Origin: Billgrantia ethanolica | Lineage (GTDB): Bacteria > Pseudomonadota > Gammaproteobacteria > Pseudomonadales > Halomonadaceae | Length of the DNA stretch: 64,000 nucleotides | Reading direction: 5' to 3' | Assembly (NCBI RefSeq): GCF_021404305.1 | Contig: NZ_JABFTX010000001.1 | Location: 1,674,001 to 1,738,000, forward strand | Shown here: piece after piece, positions 41,452 through 51,962 of the stretch | How positions within the stretch are numbered: position 1 is the first letter of the stretch | Layout of the letters: the number at the start of each line of letters is the position of its first letter | Notes under the pieces: generated by a model | The model's database searches: none | What the model was told of the DNA's origin: nothing | The model's input: the letters and a program-made list of their open reading frames with translations, nothing else | Position numbers and translations under genes: made by a program

Positions 41452-42178
41452 CTCGGGGTTTCCTCGTTGGTTTCATTCGTGGCCGCCTTTGCACCGGCAC
41501 GTCGCCGTTCACGCCACAGCTGAATCAAGCTCTCAAGGCCATGCATGGCCGGCAGCACCCGCCACGCCCCGGCCTCCAGCAATCGTGCGACATGGCCCTC
41601 CTCGATGTGGCTGGCACCGGTGAAGCCGATCACTGTCATGCCGGCGGCGTGGGCCGCGGTGACCCCGGAAACGCTGTCTTCCACCACCAGACAATCGGCC
41701 GGCGCCCGCCCCATGCGGCGCGCCGCCAACAGGTAGAGGTCGGGCGCCGGCTTGGGCCGTTCGACCTCGTCGGCGGTGAACAGCGGCACCTCACCCAGCC
41801 GGGCATCGAGCCCCGTGACGGCCAGCGAAGCCAGCACCCGCCGACGCCGGCTGTTGGAGACGATGGCCAGCGGCAGCTCGATGCCGGCCAGCGTATCCGC
41901 CACGCCCTCGACGGCGCGTAGCTCCTTGGCCAGGCGTGCCTCGATGGCGCCGTCGATACGCTCCAGCGCGTCGGCGGGCAGGCGATGGGCGCTCTGCCGC
42001 TCCAATCGCTCGAGAATCGCCCCGGTGGTCATGCCCAGCGCCTGGCGCAGCGCGACACCCTCGGGAATGTCCGGCAGCAACTGGCCGAGCTGCTGCAACA
42101 GCGTCGCCTCGGCAATTACCTCGCTGTCCACCAGCACGCCGTCGCAGTCGAAGATCAGCGTTTCCATGCCTGTCCCGT

Positions 42179-42182
<4 letters not shown>
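41448..42182 (-). CDS. HAD-IA family sugar-phosphate phosphatase
   Basis: 244 residues. HAD motif I TLIFDCDGVLVDSEVIA, motif II IVSNSRRRR, motif III Lys in ERPKPAPDLYLLAARRMG, motif IV CLVVEDSVSGVTAAHAAGM. Cap domain of the beta-phosphoglucomutase/6-phosphogluconate phosphatase type. The ATG at 42182 overlaps the transporter ATPase stop (ATGA); a second ATG five codons later is also plausible. Similar HAD genes sit in rhizobial sorbitol operons; the substrate is probably a hexitol or ketose phosphate. Confidence 0.85.
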
Positions 42183-43321
<1,139 letters not shown>

Positions 43322-43333
43322 GGGGAAACCTCG

Positions 43334-44239
43334 TTACTTGACGGCGCCGAAGGTGAGGCCGCGGACCATCTGCTTCTGGGTCAGCCAACCGAAGATCAGG
43401 ATCGGCGCAATGGCCATGGTCGAGGCGGCCGAGAGCTTGGCCCAGAACAGCCCCTCGGGGCTCGAGAACGATGCGATGTAGGCGGTGAGCGGAGCGGCGT
43501 TGGAGGAGGTCAGGTTGAGGCTCCAGAACGCCTCGTTCCAGCTCAGGATCACCGACAGCAGCCCGGTGGAGGCGATGCCGGGCAGGGTCAGCGGCAGCAG
43601 CAGGTAGACCACCTCCTGGAAGGTGCTCGCCCCGTCCATGCGCCCCGCCTCGAGAATGTCCCGCGGCAGGTCCTTGAAGAAGGTGTAGAGCATCCATACC
43701 ACGATCGGCAGGTTCATCAGGGTGTAGACGATGATCAGCCCGGAGCGGGTGTCGAGCAGGCCCAGGTCGCGGAAGATCAGGTAGATCGGCACCAGTACCC
43801 CCACCGGCGGCAGCATCTTGGTGGAGAGCATCCACAGCAGCGTGGCCTTGGTGCGCCGGGTGGGCAGGAAGGCCATGGCATAGGCGGCGGGAATGGCGAT
43901 CAGCAGCGCCAGCAGGGTCGAGCCGAAGGCCACCACCACGCTGTTCATGGCGAACTTGAAGTAGTCGGCCCGGGCCTGCACGGCGACGTAGCTCTCCAGT
44001 GTCGGGGTGAAGATCAGGCTGGGGTCGGCGATGGCCTCGGCCTCGGTCTTGAACCCGGTCAGCACCATCCACAGGATGGGGAAGAAGATGATCAGCGCAA
44101 TGCCCCAGCCCAGCAGCGTGAGCCATACCCGCCGCATTCCGGCGCTTGGCATCAGCGGCGTATGGCGGGCCCGCGCTCCGCTGGACGTGGCGGCCAGATG
44201 GCCATCGGCCGGCAGCACCTTGGTCTTGAGTGTGGTCAT
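43334..44239 (-). CDS. ABC transporter permease (second, MalG type)
   Basis: 301 residues with six predicted helices. EAA motif: EAGRMDGASTFQEVVYLLLPLTLPGIAST. The N-terminus is hydrophilic for 30 residues, then LTLLGWGIALIIFFPILWMVLTGF. Belongs to the CUT1 carbohydrate importer permeases, as MtlG/SmoG. It sits 12 bp before the ATPase gene and 15 bp after the first permease gene. Confidence 0.92.
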   Translation of the reverse strand: MTTLKTKVLPADGHLAATSSGARARHTPLMPSAGMRRVWLTLLGWGIALIIFFPILWMVLTGFKTEAEAIADPSLIFTPTLESYVAVQARADYFKFAMNSVVVAFGSTLLALLIAIPAAYAMAFLPTRRTKATLLWMLSTKMLPPVGVLVPIYLIFRDLGLLDTRSGLIIVYTLMNLPIVVWMLYTFFKDLPRDILEAGRMDGASTFQEVVYLLLPLTLPGIASTGLLSVILSWNEAFWSLNLTSSNAAPLTAYIASFSSPEGLFWAKLSAASTMAIAPILIFGWLTQKQMVRGLTFGAVK

Positions 44240-44254
44240 GAGCGGCTCCTCGCC

Positions 44255-45145
44255 TCAGCTTTCCAGGTTCCTGGCCACCAGCCGGACCAGGAAGATGGCG
44301 ACGATGTTGGCCAGGATGATGGCGACCACCCCGCCCGCGGAGGCCAGACCGACGTCGAAGTCGAGCAGCGCCTGCATGTAGATCAGGAAGGCCAGGTTGG
44401 TGGTGGCGAGCCCCGGGCCACCCGAGGTGGTGACGTAGATCTCGGCGAAGATCGTCAGCAGGAAGATCATCTGGATCATGATCACCACGCTGATGGCGCG
44501 CTTGAGATGCGGCAGGGTGATGTAGAAGAACACCGCGATGGGCCCTGCCCCGTCCATACGTGCCGCCTCGACCTGATCCTCGTCCAGCGACTGCATGGCG
44601 GTGAGCAGGATCAGCAGCGCGAACGGCAGCCACTGCCAGGCCACGATGATGATGATCGAGGTCATCGGCAACGCCGAGAACCAGTCCACCGCAGGCAGCC
44701 CGAACACCCCGGCGAGCCACGCCAGCACCCCGTTGCTCGGGTGCATCATCATGTTCTTCCACACCAGCGCACTGACCGTGGGCATGACGAAGAACGGCGA
44801 GATGGCCAGCACCCGGGCGATGCCGCGACCGGGAAACTCCTGCTGGAACAGCACCGCCAGCAGCACGCCGCCGACCACGGTGATGGTCAGTACCGAGCCC
44901 ACCAGCACCAGGGTGTTGCCCATGGCGCGCCACAGCGCCGGATCGGTGAACAGGAACTCGTAGTTCTCGAGGCCGGCGAAGCCGACCATCTCCGGCATCA
45001 GCAGGTTGTAGCGCTGCAGCGAGAACCACACGGTCATGCCCAGCGGCACCAGCATCCACAGCAGCAGCAGCGTGACCGCAGGCGCCTGCAGCGACAGCGA
45101 GCGCAATCCGCCGACGGTACGCCCGGAGGCGCGTGTCTTGCTCAT
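44255..45145 (-). CDS. ABC transporter permease (first, MalF type)
   Basis: 296 residues, six helices. EAA loop: VEAARMDGAGPIAVFFYITLPHLKRAIS. Starts with a short basic tail and the helix LQAPAVTLLLLWMLVPLGMTV. CUT1 family, as MtlF/SmoF. It pairs with the following permease to form the hexitol channel. Confidence 0.92.
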   Translation of the reverse strand: MSKTRASGRTVGGLRSLSLQAPAVTLLLLWMLVPLGMTVWFSLQRYNLLMPEMVGFAGLENYEFLFTDPALWRAMGNTLVLVGSVLTITVVGGVLLAVLFQQEFPGRGIARVLAISPFFVMPTVSALVWKNMMMHPSNGVLAWLAGVFGLPAVDWFSALPMTSIIIIVAWQWLPFALLILLTAMQSLDEDQVEAARMDGAGPIAVFFYITLPHLKRAISVVIMIQMIFLLTIFAEIYVTTSGGPGLATTNLAFLIYMQALLDFDVGLASAGGVVAIILANIVAIFLVRLVARNLES

Positions 45146-45213
45146 AGCTTCACCACGAAAGGTCGCGAGGTTGGCCGCCGGGCACTACCCCGACGGCAGA
45201 CGAGTGGCGCGGC

Positions 45214-46518
45214 TCAGTAGCCGGCGCGCTGCATGGTACGCGCGGTGGCACGCTGGGCGTTCTGCAGCGCCTGCTCGACGTCGGTATCGCCGGTCAGCGC
45301 CGCGGCGATGGTCTGGCCCACCTGAGTACCGATCGACTGGAACTCGGGAATGCCGACGAACTGCACGCCGACATAGGGGCTCGGCTCCAGCGTCGAGTCG
45401 GTGGGATCGGCGCTGTTGATGGCATCGAGCACGAAGCCGGCGAAGGGTGCCTCACGCTGGTAGTTCTCGTTGGCGTAGGTGGACTCACGGGTACCCGGCG
45501 GCACGCTGGTCCAGCCCTGGGTCTCGCCGACCAGTTCGATGTACTCCTGCGAGGTGGCCCAGGTCAGGAAGGTCTGAGCGGCCTCCTGCTTCTCCGAAGA
45601 GGCGGGAATGGCCAGCGCCCAGGACCACAGCCAGTGCGCGCCCTTGGGCGTCTCGGCCACCGGCGCCGGGGCGAAGCCGAGGCGATCGGCAACCTGGGAT
45701 TCTGCCGGGTTGTAGAGCTTGCCTGCCGCCGAGGTGGCGTCGACCCACATGGCGCAGTTGCCGCGGGAGAACAGCGCCAGGTTCTCGTTGAAACCGTTGG
45801 AGCTGGCTCCCGGCGGGCCGTAGTTGCCGAGCAGATCGACGTAGAAGCCGATGGCCTCCTGCCAGGCCGGCGAGTCGAGTTCGGGATTCCACTCCTCGTC
45901 GAACCAGCGCCCGCCGAAGGTATTCACCAGGGTGGAGACGAAGGCCATGTTCTCGCCCCAGCCCGGCTTGCCACGCAGGCAGATACCGGCCAGCTGATTG
46001 GCGGGGTCGTGGAGTTCGGCCGCCCATTCGCGCACCTCCTCCCAGCTCGGCTGCTCGGGCATCTCGATGCCGGCCTCCTCGAACAGGTCGGTGCGGTAGT
46101 AGAGCATCGAGCTCTCGGCGTAGAACGGCAGCGCATAAAGGGAGCCATTATGGGAGAGGCCGTCGCGCACCGGCTTGAGCAGGTCCTCCGCCTGATACGC
46201 CTCGGGCAGGTCGTCGAGAGCGACCAGCCAGCCGCGCTCGGCCCAGATCGGCGCCTCGTAGGTACCGATGGTCATGACGTCGAACTGGCCGCCGTCGGTG
46301 GCGATGTCGGTGGTCAGGCGCTGACGCAGCACGTTCTCCTCGAGCACCACCCAGTTGACCCGAATGCCGGGATGCGCCTCCTCGAAGGCACTGGTCAGGC
46401 TCTGCATGATCACCATGTCGTTGTTGTTGACCGTGGCCACGGTGATGGTCTCGGCCTGGGCGGCAGTAGCGAAGGCGGCTGCCAGGCCGGCCAGGGGAAA
46501 GGCGTAGGCGAACTTCAT
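45214..46518 (-). CDS. hexitol ABC transporter substrate-binding protein
   Basis: 434 residues. Signal peptide (FAYAFPLAGLAAAFATAAQA) and a type-1 extracellular solute-binding fold: TITVATVNNNDMVIMQSLTS, GIRVNWVVLEENVLRQRLTT, MTIGTYEAPIWAERGWL, LYALPFYAESSMLYYRTDLF. These phrases match the mannitol/sorbitol-binding MtlE/SmoE proteins. First structural gene of the operon; GGAG precedes the ATG at 46518. The upstream region has a palindromic operator and a 20-bp tandem duplication. Confidence 0.92.
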   Translation of the reverse strand: MKFAYAFPLAGLAAAFATAAQAETITVATVNNNDMVIMQSLTSAFEEAHPGIRVNWVVLEENVLRQRLTTDIATDGGQFDVMTIGTYEAPIWAERGWLVALDDLPEAYQAEDLLKPVRDGLSHNGSLYALPFYAESSMLYYRTDLFEEAGIEMPEQPSWEEVREWAAELHDPANQLAGICLRGKPGWGENMAFVSTLVNTFGGRWFDEEWNPELDSPAWQEAIGFYVDLLGNYGPPGASSNGFNENLALFSRGNCAMWVDATSAAGKLYNPAESQVADRLGFAPAPVAETPKGAHWLWSWALAIPASSEKQEAAQTFLTWATSQEYIELVGETQGWTSVPPGTRESTYANENYQREAPFAGFVLDAINSADPTDSTLEPSPYVGVQFVGIPEFQSIGTQVGQTIAAALTGDTDVEQALQNAQRATARTMQRAGY

Positions 46519-46555
46519 GTCGGGCTCCTGTGTGCTTGGCGTGCCCGCTGGGGGC

Positions 46556-46593
46556 ATTGTTGTTGGGTGCCGGAAATTGTTGTTGGGTGCCGG
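46556..46593. repeat. 20-bp tandem duplication in the hexitol operon leader
   Basis: ATTGTTGTTGGGTGCCGG occurs twice with a 20-bp period, between operator and binding-protein start. It lengthens the leader and may be a recent slippage event. Confidence 0.7.
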
Positions 46594-46606
46594 GAGTCGC
46601 TGTTTT

Positions 46607-46637
46607 GATCATTTACTCATCTGACGATCAAATGATC
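46607..46637 (-). promoter_or_regulatory. candidate SorC-type operator of the hexitol operon
   Basis: GATCATTT and AAATGATC form an inverted repeat around a 15-base centre, about 90 bp upstream of the binding-protein gene. The SorC-family regulator gene just upstream is the likely binder. SorC/DeoR-like sites of this TGATCATTT type contain similar words. Confidence 0.5.
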
Positions 46638-46703
46638 GGACAGCACGCAGCAAAAGGCAAAGGCAAGGCCCTTAGACTTTAGGTTAAGCCAGGTCGAATC
46701 GGG

Positions 46704-47690
46704 TCAGGAAAGCCCTTCGCTTTCGAGGATGAAGCGTGCGGCACTCTCGTCGGTGATGAGCCCCTTGAGCCAGCCGCCGCGCAGCGCAGCGAGAATCGCC
46801 GGCCCCTTGTCGCGGCCACCGGCCAGCGCCACCAGGGTCTGATGGCGGAACATCTCCAGCGGCAGACTGGTGACGCGGCGAGTGATCGAGCATTCGATGA
46901 CGGCGCCGTTGCGGTCGAGCGGCCAGCCGAGCAGCTCGCCCACGGCGTTGCGGCTGAGCAGTTCGTCGAGCTCGGCCTCGCTGATGAAGTGGTCCTGGAA
47001 CAGGGTGGCCTGGCGGTCGATGCGGCCCACGCCGATGTAGGCCGCCTCGGCCTCCTTGGCGACCTCGACGATGGCCTGGAACAGGCGCTGGCCGAGCATC
47101 GCCGCCTTCTCCTCCACCGAACCGGCCACCACCGGCGCCGGCAGCAGGAAGCGCTCGCCGCCGGTCTTGTCGGCCAGCACCATCACCCCGTCGTAGCGGT
47201 TGGCGGAGCCGTCGCGGGCGACGTTGCCCACCAGCGAGACGAAGCGGTGCTGGGGACGCTCGATGCGGCTGAGCGCCTCCACCGTGGCGCGCACCGAGCG
47301 GCCCGTACCCAGCGAAAGGGTCAGCGGTTCGGAGCGCTCGATCAACCTCGCCAGGCGCTCCGCCCCGGCCACCGCCAGGTAGTGGGCGCTGCTCTCGGGA
47401 GCTTCCGGGTCGGCCGGCACCACATCGCAGAACTCGAGCCCGAAGCGCTTGAGGATGGCATCCGACATCACCATGCAGTTGGCCAGCGGGTGGTCGATAT
47501 GCACCTTGACCAGCCCCTCCTGGCGCGCCAGGGCCAGCAGCCGCTGCACGCCGGGGCGCGACACCCCCAGTTGGCTGGCGATCTCGTCCTGGGTGCGCCC
47601 GCCCACGTAGGAGAGCCACGCCGCACGGGCCGCCTGGTCCAGCTTCAGCTCGAACTTGTCCACGTCACCCGTTCCTTGTCGTTTGCCCAT
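46704..47690 (-). CDS. SorC-family sugar-binding transcriptional regulator
   Basis: 328 residues. N-terminal HTH (LSYVGGRTQDEIASQLGVSRPGVQRLLALA), then the SorC/DeoR-type phosphosugar-binding domain with LTLSLGTGRSVRATVEAL, HRFVSLVGNVARDGSANRYD, YIGVGRIDRQATLFQDHFIS and a final ALAGGRDKGPAILAALRGGW. Encoded directly upstream of the hexitol operon in the same direction; expected to switch it in response to a hexitol or its phosphate. Chosen ATG at 47690; five more residues are possible. Confidence 0.92.
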   Translation of the reverse strand: MGKRQGTGDVDKFELKLDQAARAAWLSYVGGRTQDEIASQLGVSRPGVQRLLALARQEGLVKVHIDHPLANCMVMSDAILKRFGLEFCDVVPADPEAPESSAHYLAVAGAERLARLIERSEPLTLSLGTGRSVRATVEALSRIERPQHRFVSLVGNVARDGSANRYDGVMVLADKTGGERFLLPAPVVAGSVEEKAAMLGQRLFQAIVEVAKEAEAAYIGVGRIDRQATLFQDHFISEAELDELLSRNAVGELLGWPLDRNGAVIECSITRRVTSLPLEMFRHQTLVALAGGRDKGPAILAALRGGWLKGLITDESAARFILESEGLS

Positions 47691-47734
47691 CAGGCCGAAC
47701 CCCAATCATGCAAAGCCCCTCAAGCGAAGCCTCG

Positions 47735-48292
47735 TCATGCAGAGCCAAAGTAGCGTTCGCGATCTTCGGCGGTGATGTCGCTGATGTGCAGGGGATAATG
47801 GCCATCGCCACGGTCGGCGTAGAAATGGCGCAGGGTGCGCTCGATGGTGGGGAAGGCCAGCTCGTCCCAGGGGATCTCGTGCTCTTCGAACAGGGCCACT
47901 TCGAGACTCTCCGGGCCGGCGGAAAAGCCGCCCGTGAGCTCGGCGCGGAACATCATGTAGACCTGGTTGATGTGCGGCAGGTTGATCAGGGTGTAGAGTC
48001 CATGAATATCGACCTCGGCACAGGCCTCTTCCCAGGTTTCGCGGGCCGCCGCCTGCACGGTGGTCTCGGCGTTCTCCATGAAGCCCGCCGGCAGGGTCCA
48101 GTAGCCCTTGCGCGGCGAGATGGCGCGGCGACAGAGCAGGATGCGCGAGCCGCTCACCGGCAGCGTGCCGGCCACGATGCGCGGGTTCTGGTAGTGGATC
48201 GAACCGCAGGCGTCGCACAAGTACCTGGGCCGATCGTCTCCTGCCGGAATCGCGAAACGCACGGTTTGGCCACAGTGGCTGCAGAAGTTCAT
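47735..48292 (-). CDS. NUDIX hydrolase with zinc ribbon
   Basis: 185 residues. The N-terminus is a zinc ribbon (MNFCSHCGQTV ... YLCDACGSIHYQNP, four Cys), as in NudC-like enzymes, followed by the Nudix box GFMENAETTVQAAARETWEEA (GX5EX7REXXEE pattern, with T before WEE). It hydrolyses nucleoside diphosphate-linked molecules; the exact substrate (ADP-ribose, NADH or FAD) cannot be told. Divergent from the CoA-pyrophosphatase gene. The longer frame to 48676 is antisense to that gene and not accepted. Confidence 0.87.
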   Translation of the reverse strand: MNFCSHCGQTVRFAIPAGDDRPRYLCDACGSIHYQNPRIVAGTLPVSGSRILLCRRAISPRKGYWTLPAGFMENAETTVQAAARETWEEACAEVDIHGLYTLINLPHINQVYMMFRAELTGGFSAGPESLEVALFEEHEIPWDELAFPTIERTLRHFYADRGDGHYPLHISDITAEDRERYFGSA

Positions 48293-48362
48293 GAGTCTCC
48301 CTGGCAGGCTTGACGTCGGCAAAGGCCCCCGGGTAGAAGGAATCAAACCCGACGGAAACCCC

Positions 48363-49007
48363 ATGTTAGAGAAACTTCGCAAGCGCCTGCAAGCGCACGA
48401 GCCCCGCCATCTGCGCCTCGACATGCCGCGTGCCGCGGTACTCATGCCGATCGTCGAGCGCCCCGAACCGACGCTGCTGTTCACCCGCCGTGCAGGGCAT
48501 CTCAATACGCACAGCGGCCAGGTGGCGTTTCCCGGCGGCAAGCGCGAGGAGGACGACCGCGACCTGCTGTTCACCGCGCTGCGTGAATCCCACGAGGAGA
48601 TCGCCCTGCCGCCGGAGCGGGTCGAGCTGCTCGGCCGCCTGTCGGACGTGATTTCGCTGCACGGCATTCTGGTCACGCCCTATGTGGGGCTGATCCCGCC
48701 GGACCTGCCGCTCACGCCCGACCCCGCCGAGCTGGACGCCATCTTCGAGGTGCCGCTCGAGCTGTTCCTCGAGGACCGCCGTCACCATACCGACGTGATC
48801 CCGGTCGACGGACGCCCCCACTACGTGCCCAGCTACCACACCCAGGGCCAGGTGATCTGGGGGCTCTCGGCCATGATGCTGGTGGAGCTGCTGGCGGAGG
48901 GCTTCGAGCGTCCCATCAGCCTGTTCGATGAGCCGCCGCAGGGTCGGCTATGCTATTTTCCCGAACGTCTGCTGCGCAGTCCGGATACCGCCACGCGCCG
49001 CTCCTGA
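48363..49007 (+). CDS. CoA pyrophosphatase-like NUDIX hydrolase (NudL)
   Basis: 214 residues. NTHSGQVAFPGGKREEDDRDLLFTALRESHEEIAL contains both the UPF0035 motif upstream of the Nudix box and the box itself, characteristic of NudL/YeaB. LSDVISLHGILVTPYVGLIP matches the family. It splits CoA derivatives to 4'-phosphopantetheine and 3',5'-ADP. Start at 48363; the preceding 70 bp are shared with the divergent NUDIX gene. Confidence 0.88.
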   Translation: MLEKLRKRLQAHEPRHLRLDMPRAAVLMPIVERPEPTLLFTRRAGHLNTHSGQVAFPGGKREEDDRDLLFTALRESHEEIALPPERVELLGRLSDVISLHGILVTPYVGLIPPDLPLTPDPAELDAIFEVPLELFLEDRRHHTDVIPVDGRPHYVPSYHTQGQVIWGLSAMMLVELLAEGFERPISLFDEPPQGRLCYFPERLLRSPDTATRRS

Positions 49008-49043
49008 TCCTGCTGCCCGCCTTCCTGGAGGTTCGTCGCATTC

Positions 49044-49703
49044 ATGTCGCTGCTCACTCGCCCGGCCTTTGCGGCCAATGCCCTGCCTCAGTTGGTCGAT
49101 GCCCTGGTCGAAAAGGGCTGGTTCGTCGGCGAGGGATTTCTCGACGCCGAGCTGTGCCATGAGTTGCATCGGGAGCTGATGGAAATGGCCGAGCGCGACG
49201 CCCTGGCTGCCGCCGGCATCGGCCGCGGCGACGAGCACCAGCTGCGTCGCGACATCCGCGGCGACGCCATCCGCTGGCTCGACCGTGAGAGCCTGGCCCA
49301 GCGCCGCTACCTCGAAGCCATGGGCGAGCTGCAGCGCGAACTGAATCAGGCGCTGTTCCTGGGGCTGTTCGAATACGAGGCGCACTTCGCCCACTACCCG
49401 CCCGGGGCCTTCTACAAGAAGCATCTGGACAGCTTTCGCGGACGCGCCAACCGGGTGGTCTCCACGGTGGGCTACCTCAACCCCGGCTGGCCGGCGGACG
49501 GCGGCGGGGAAATGGCGATCTTCGCCGCCGACGAACCGGAACGCGAAGTGGCCCGGGTACGCCCGGAAGCCGGCAACTTCGCCTGCTTTCTCGCCGAGAC
49601 CGTGCCCCACGAGGTGCTGCCCACCCGCCTGCCGCGAGCCAGCATCGCCGGCTGGTTCCGGCGCAACGCCTCGCTCGGCGGCCTGGTCGACCCGGCGCGC
49701 TGA
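49044..49703 (+). CDS. 2-oxoglutarate/Fe(II)-dependent dioxygenase, prolyl 4-hydroxylase-like
   Basis: 219 residues. A jelly-roll core with iron ligands HxD in FYKKHLDSFRG and a distal His in ETVPHEVLPT; the 2OG-binding Arg is in RASIAGWFRR. YEAHFAHYPPGAFYKKHLDS and VGYLNPGWPADGGGEMAIF are as in bacterial prolyl-hydroxylase-like proteins (PKHD type). The target is unknown. The stop codon overlaps the start of the histidine kinase gene (TGATG), an unusual coupling. Confidence 0.87.
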   Translation: MSLLTRPAFAANALPQLVDALVEKGWFVGEGFLDAELCHELHRELMEMAERDALAAAGIGRGDEHQLRRDIRGDAIRWLDRESLAQRRYLEAMGELQRELNQALFLGLFEYEAHFAHYPPGAFYKKHLDSFRGRANRVVSTVGYLNPGWPADGGGEMAIFAADEPEREVARVRPEAGNFACFLAETVPHEVLPTRLPRASIAGWFRRNASLGGLVDPAR

Positions 49704-51280
49704 TGGCCGACGAACGCGAGGCGCTGCGCGCCCGGCTGGCCGAACTCGAGGCCCACAAGGCCGCTCTCGAAGCGAGAGTCGCCGAGCTCGTCGAGGAGAA
49801 GCGCCACTATCGCTGGCTGGCGGAGAGCACCACCGACCTGATCTCGCGCCACGCCCGCGACGGCACCTTCCTCTACGCCTCCCAGGCCGCCCGCGACCTG
49901 CTCGGCTACGAGCCCGAGGAGCTGATCGGCGTCTCGGCCTACGACCTGTTCCACCCATCCGACCTCGCCGATCTGCTCAACAAGTCGCCACGGGTCTACT
50001 ACCACGACGGCTTCTATCAGCAGACCTACCGCTTCCGCGCCAAGGACGGACACTACGTCTGGTTCGAGACCACCAGCCGCACCCGCCGCGACCCGGCCAC
50101 CGGCGAGCTGATCGACGTGCTCTGCGTCTCCCGCGACGTGGGCCGGCGCATTCGCGCCGAGGCCAATCGCGAACGCCTGGCCCGGGTGGTGGAATCGACC
50201 ACCGACTACGTGCTGTTCTGCGACGGCGAAGAGCGGCTGTTCTACTCCAACGAGGCGGCGCGACGCTTGCTGGGCTTGCCGCGCGAAGGGCTCGATGCCC
50301 GGCTCGAGCGGGCCTATACCCCGAGCTCGCTTGCCATCCTGCGAGAGATCGTGCTGCCCGCCGTGGCCCGCTACGGCTCCTGGAGCGGCGAGCTGGAGAT
50401 GCCGGGCCCCAAGGGGCCGGTGCCGGTGCTCAGCGTGGTGCTGGCCCACCGCGGCCCCGGCGCCGAGCCCGACCACCTCTCGCTGCTCAATCGCGACATC
50501 GGCCTGCGCAAGGCCGCCGAGGCCCAGGCGCGACGCCATCAGGAACAGATCGCCCACGCCAACCGGCTGGCCACCACCGGAGAGCTCGCCTCCAACATCG
50601 CCCATGAGCTGAACCAGCCGCTGGGGGCCATTGCCAATTACGTCAGCGGCGCGCTGCTGCAACTGCGTGCCGATCCGAATCGCCCGGCCAGCGACCTCGC
50701 GCTGCCCCTCGAGCGGATCGACACCCAGGTGCAGCGACTGGCACAGCGGCTGCGCCACATTCGCACCTTCGTGCGCAAGGGACAGACCCGCCCGCGCCCG
50801 GTCGCGCTGTTCGAGGTGGTGGATGCCGCCTGCCGGCTGTGCGAGTGGCAGTACCAGCAGGCCGGAGTGAGCCTGACCCATGACCTGCCGGAAACGCTGC
50901 CCCGCGTGATGGCCGACCCCATCGCCCTGGAGCAGGTGCTGGTCAATCTGCTGCTCAACGCGCTGGAAGCGAGCCGCGAACGGCCTGCCGCCGTGCGGGT
51001 CGAGATCCGCGCACGACGCAGCGGCCGGCGCGAGGTGACCTTCAGCGTCAGCGACCAGGGTCCCGGCGTTACCGACGACGACGCTCAGGCCATCTTCGCA
51101 CCGTTCCACTCCAGCCGTCCGGAGGGCCTCGGCATGGGCCTTGCCATCAGCCGCTCGCTGATGGAGGCCATGGGCGGCAGCCTGGCACTGACCGACGGTT
51201 CCGAGGGCGCCACCTTTACCGGTACACTGCTGGCCGAACCAAGCCCCATCCACAGCAAGCCGCCCCGGAGCCAGCCGTGA
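49703..51280 (+). CDS. PAS-domain sensor histidine kinase, FixL-like layout
   Basis: 525 residues, no membrane segment. An N-terminal coiled coil (ALRARLAELEAHKAALEARV), PAS 1 (about 35-150, SRHARDGTFLYASQAARDLLGYEPEE), PAS 2 (about 165-270), then H-box NIAHELNQPLGAIANYVSG with the phospho-His near residue 301. The ATPase domain has the N box LVNLLLNALEASRE and G boxes SDQGPGV and GLGMGLAIS. Soluble kinases of this form sense redox, gas or small ligands. Its stop overlaps the regulator start (GTGA). Confidence 0.9.
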   Translation: MADEREALRARLAELEAHKAALEARVAELVEEKRHYRWLAESTTDLISRHARDGTFLYASQAARDLLGYEPEELIGVSAYDLFHPSDLADLLNKSPRVYYHDGFYQQTYRFRAKDGHYVWFETTSRTRRDPATGELIDVLCVSRDVGRRIRAEANRERLARVVESTTDYVLFCDGEERLFYSNEAARRLLGLPREGLDARLERAYTPSSLAILREIVLPAVARYGSWSGELEMPGPKGPVPVLSVVLAHRGPGAEPDHLSLLNRDIGLRKAAEAQARRHQEQIAHANRLATTGELASNIAHELNQPLGAIANYVSGALLQLRADPNRPASDLALPLERIDTQVQRLAQRLRHIRTFVRKGQTRPRPVALFEVVDAACRLCEWQYQQAGVSLTHDLPETLPRVMADPIALEQVLVNLLLNALEASRERPAAVRVEIRARRSGRREVTFSVSDQGPGVTDDDAQAIFAPFHSSRPEGLGMGLAISRSLMEAMGGSLALTDGSEGATFTGTLLAEPSPIHSKPPRSQP

Positions 51281-51909
51281 CCGAGCCTACTCGTGCCCCC
51301 CGTATCGCCGTGGTCGACGACGACGAGGCACTGCGCGACTCGCTGGCCTGGCTGCTCGACTCCGTAGGTCTGGCCACGCGCGCCTTTGCCGACGGCGAGG
51401 CGTTTCTCGCCGCCGACCCCGCAAGCTTCGATGCGGTACTGCTCGACGTACGCATGCCCGGTCTCTCCGGCCTGCAGGTACAACAGCGCCTGCTGGAGCG
51501 TGGCGACAGCGCCCCGGTGATCTTCATGACCGGCCACGGCGACGTGCCCATGGCGGTGGCCGCCCTCAAGGCCGGCGCCTTCGACTTCATCGAGAAACCC
51601 TTCAACCAGCAGCAGCTGATCGACGCCGTGCAGCAGGCGCTCGCCGAGTATCGGCGCCAGCGCGCCGTGAGCGAGCGCATCGACACCCTGCGCGCGCGCT
51701 ACGACGCCCTGCGCCCCAAGGAGCGCCAAATCCTGGTGCTGGTGGCCGAGGGCCTGACCAGCCGCGAGATCGCCGAGCGCCTCGACGTCAGCGCCAAGAC
51801 GGTGGAGATCTACCGCCTGCGGGGCATGAAGGCGCTGGGTGCCGGCAACCTGGCCGAGCTGGTGCGCTTCTGCGTGGCGCTGGGGCTGGTGGAGCCTTTG
51901 CCGAAGTAA
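51277..51909 (+). CDS. LuxR/FixJ-family response regulator
   Basis: 210 residues, starting with GTG inside the kinase stop. Receiver domain with acidic pocket AVVDDDEAL, phospho-Asp about residue 56 in AVLLDVRMPGLSG, Thr and Lys in FMTGHGD and FIEKPFN. A LuxR-type HTH follows: RPKERQILVLVAEGLTSREIAERLDVSAKTVEIYR. Pairs with the kinase above; targets unknown. Last gene of the three-gene unit. Confidence 0.93.
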   Translation: MTEPTRAPRIAVVDDDEALRDSLAWLLDSVGLATRAFADGEAFLAADPASFDAVLLDVRMPGLSGLQVQQRLLERGDSAPVIFMTGHGDVPMAVAALKAGAFDFIEKPFNQQQLIDAVQQALAEYRRQRAVSERIDTLRARYDALRPKERQILVLVAEGLTSREIAERLDVSAKTVEIYRLRGMKALGAGNLAELVRFCVALGLVEPLPK

Positions 51910-51962
51910 GAACGGCCGCTCTGGGGCGCCCCGCGCTCGCGTGACGCCAGGAAGCGAGCGGC

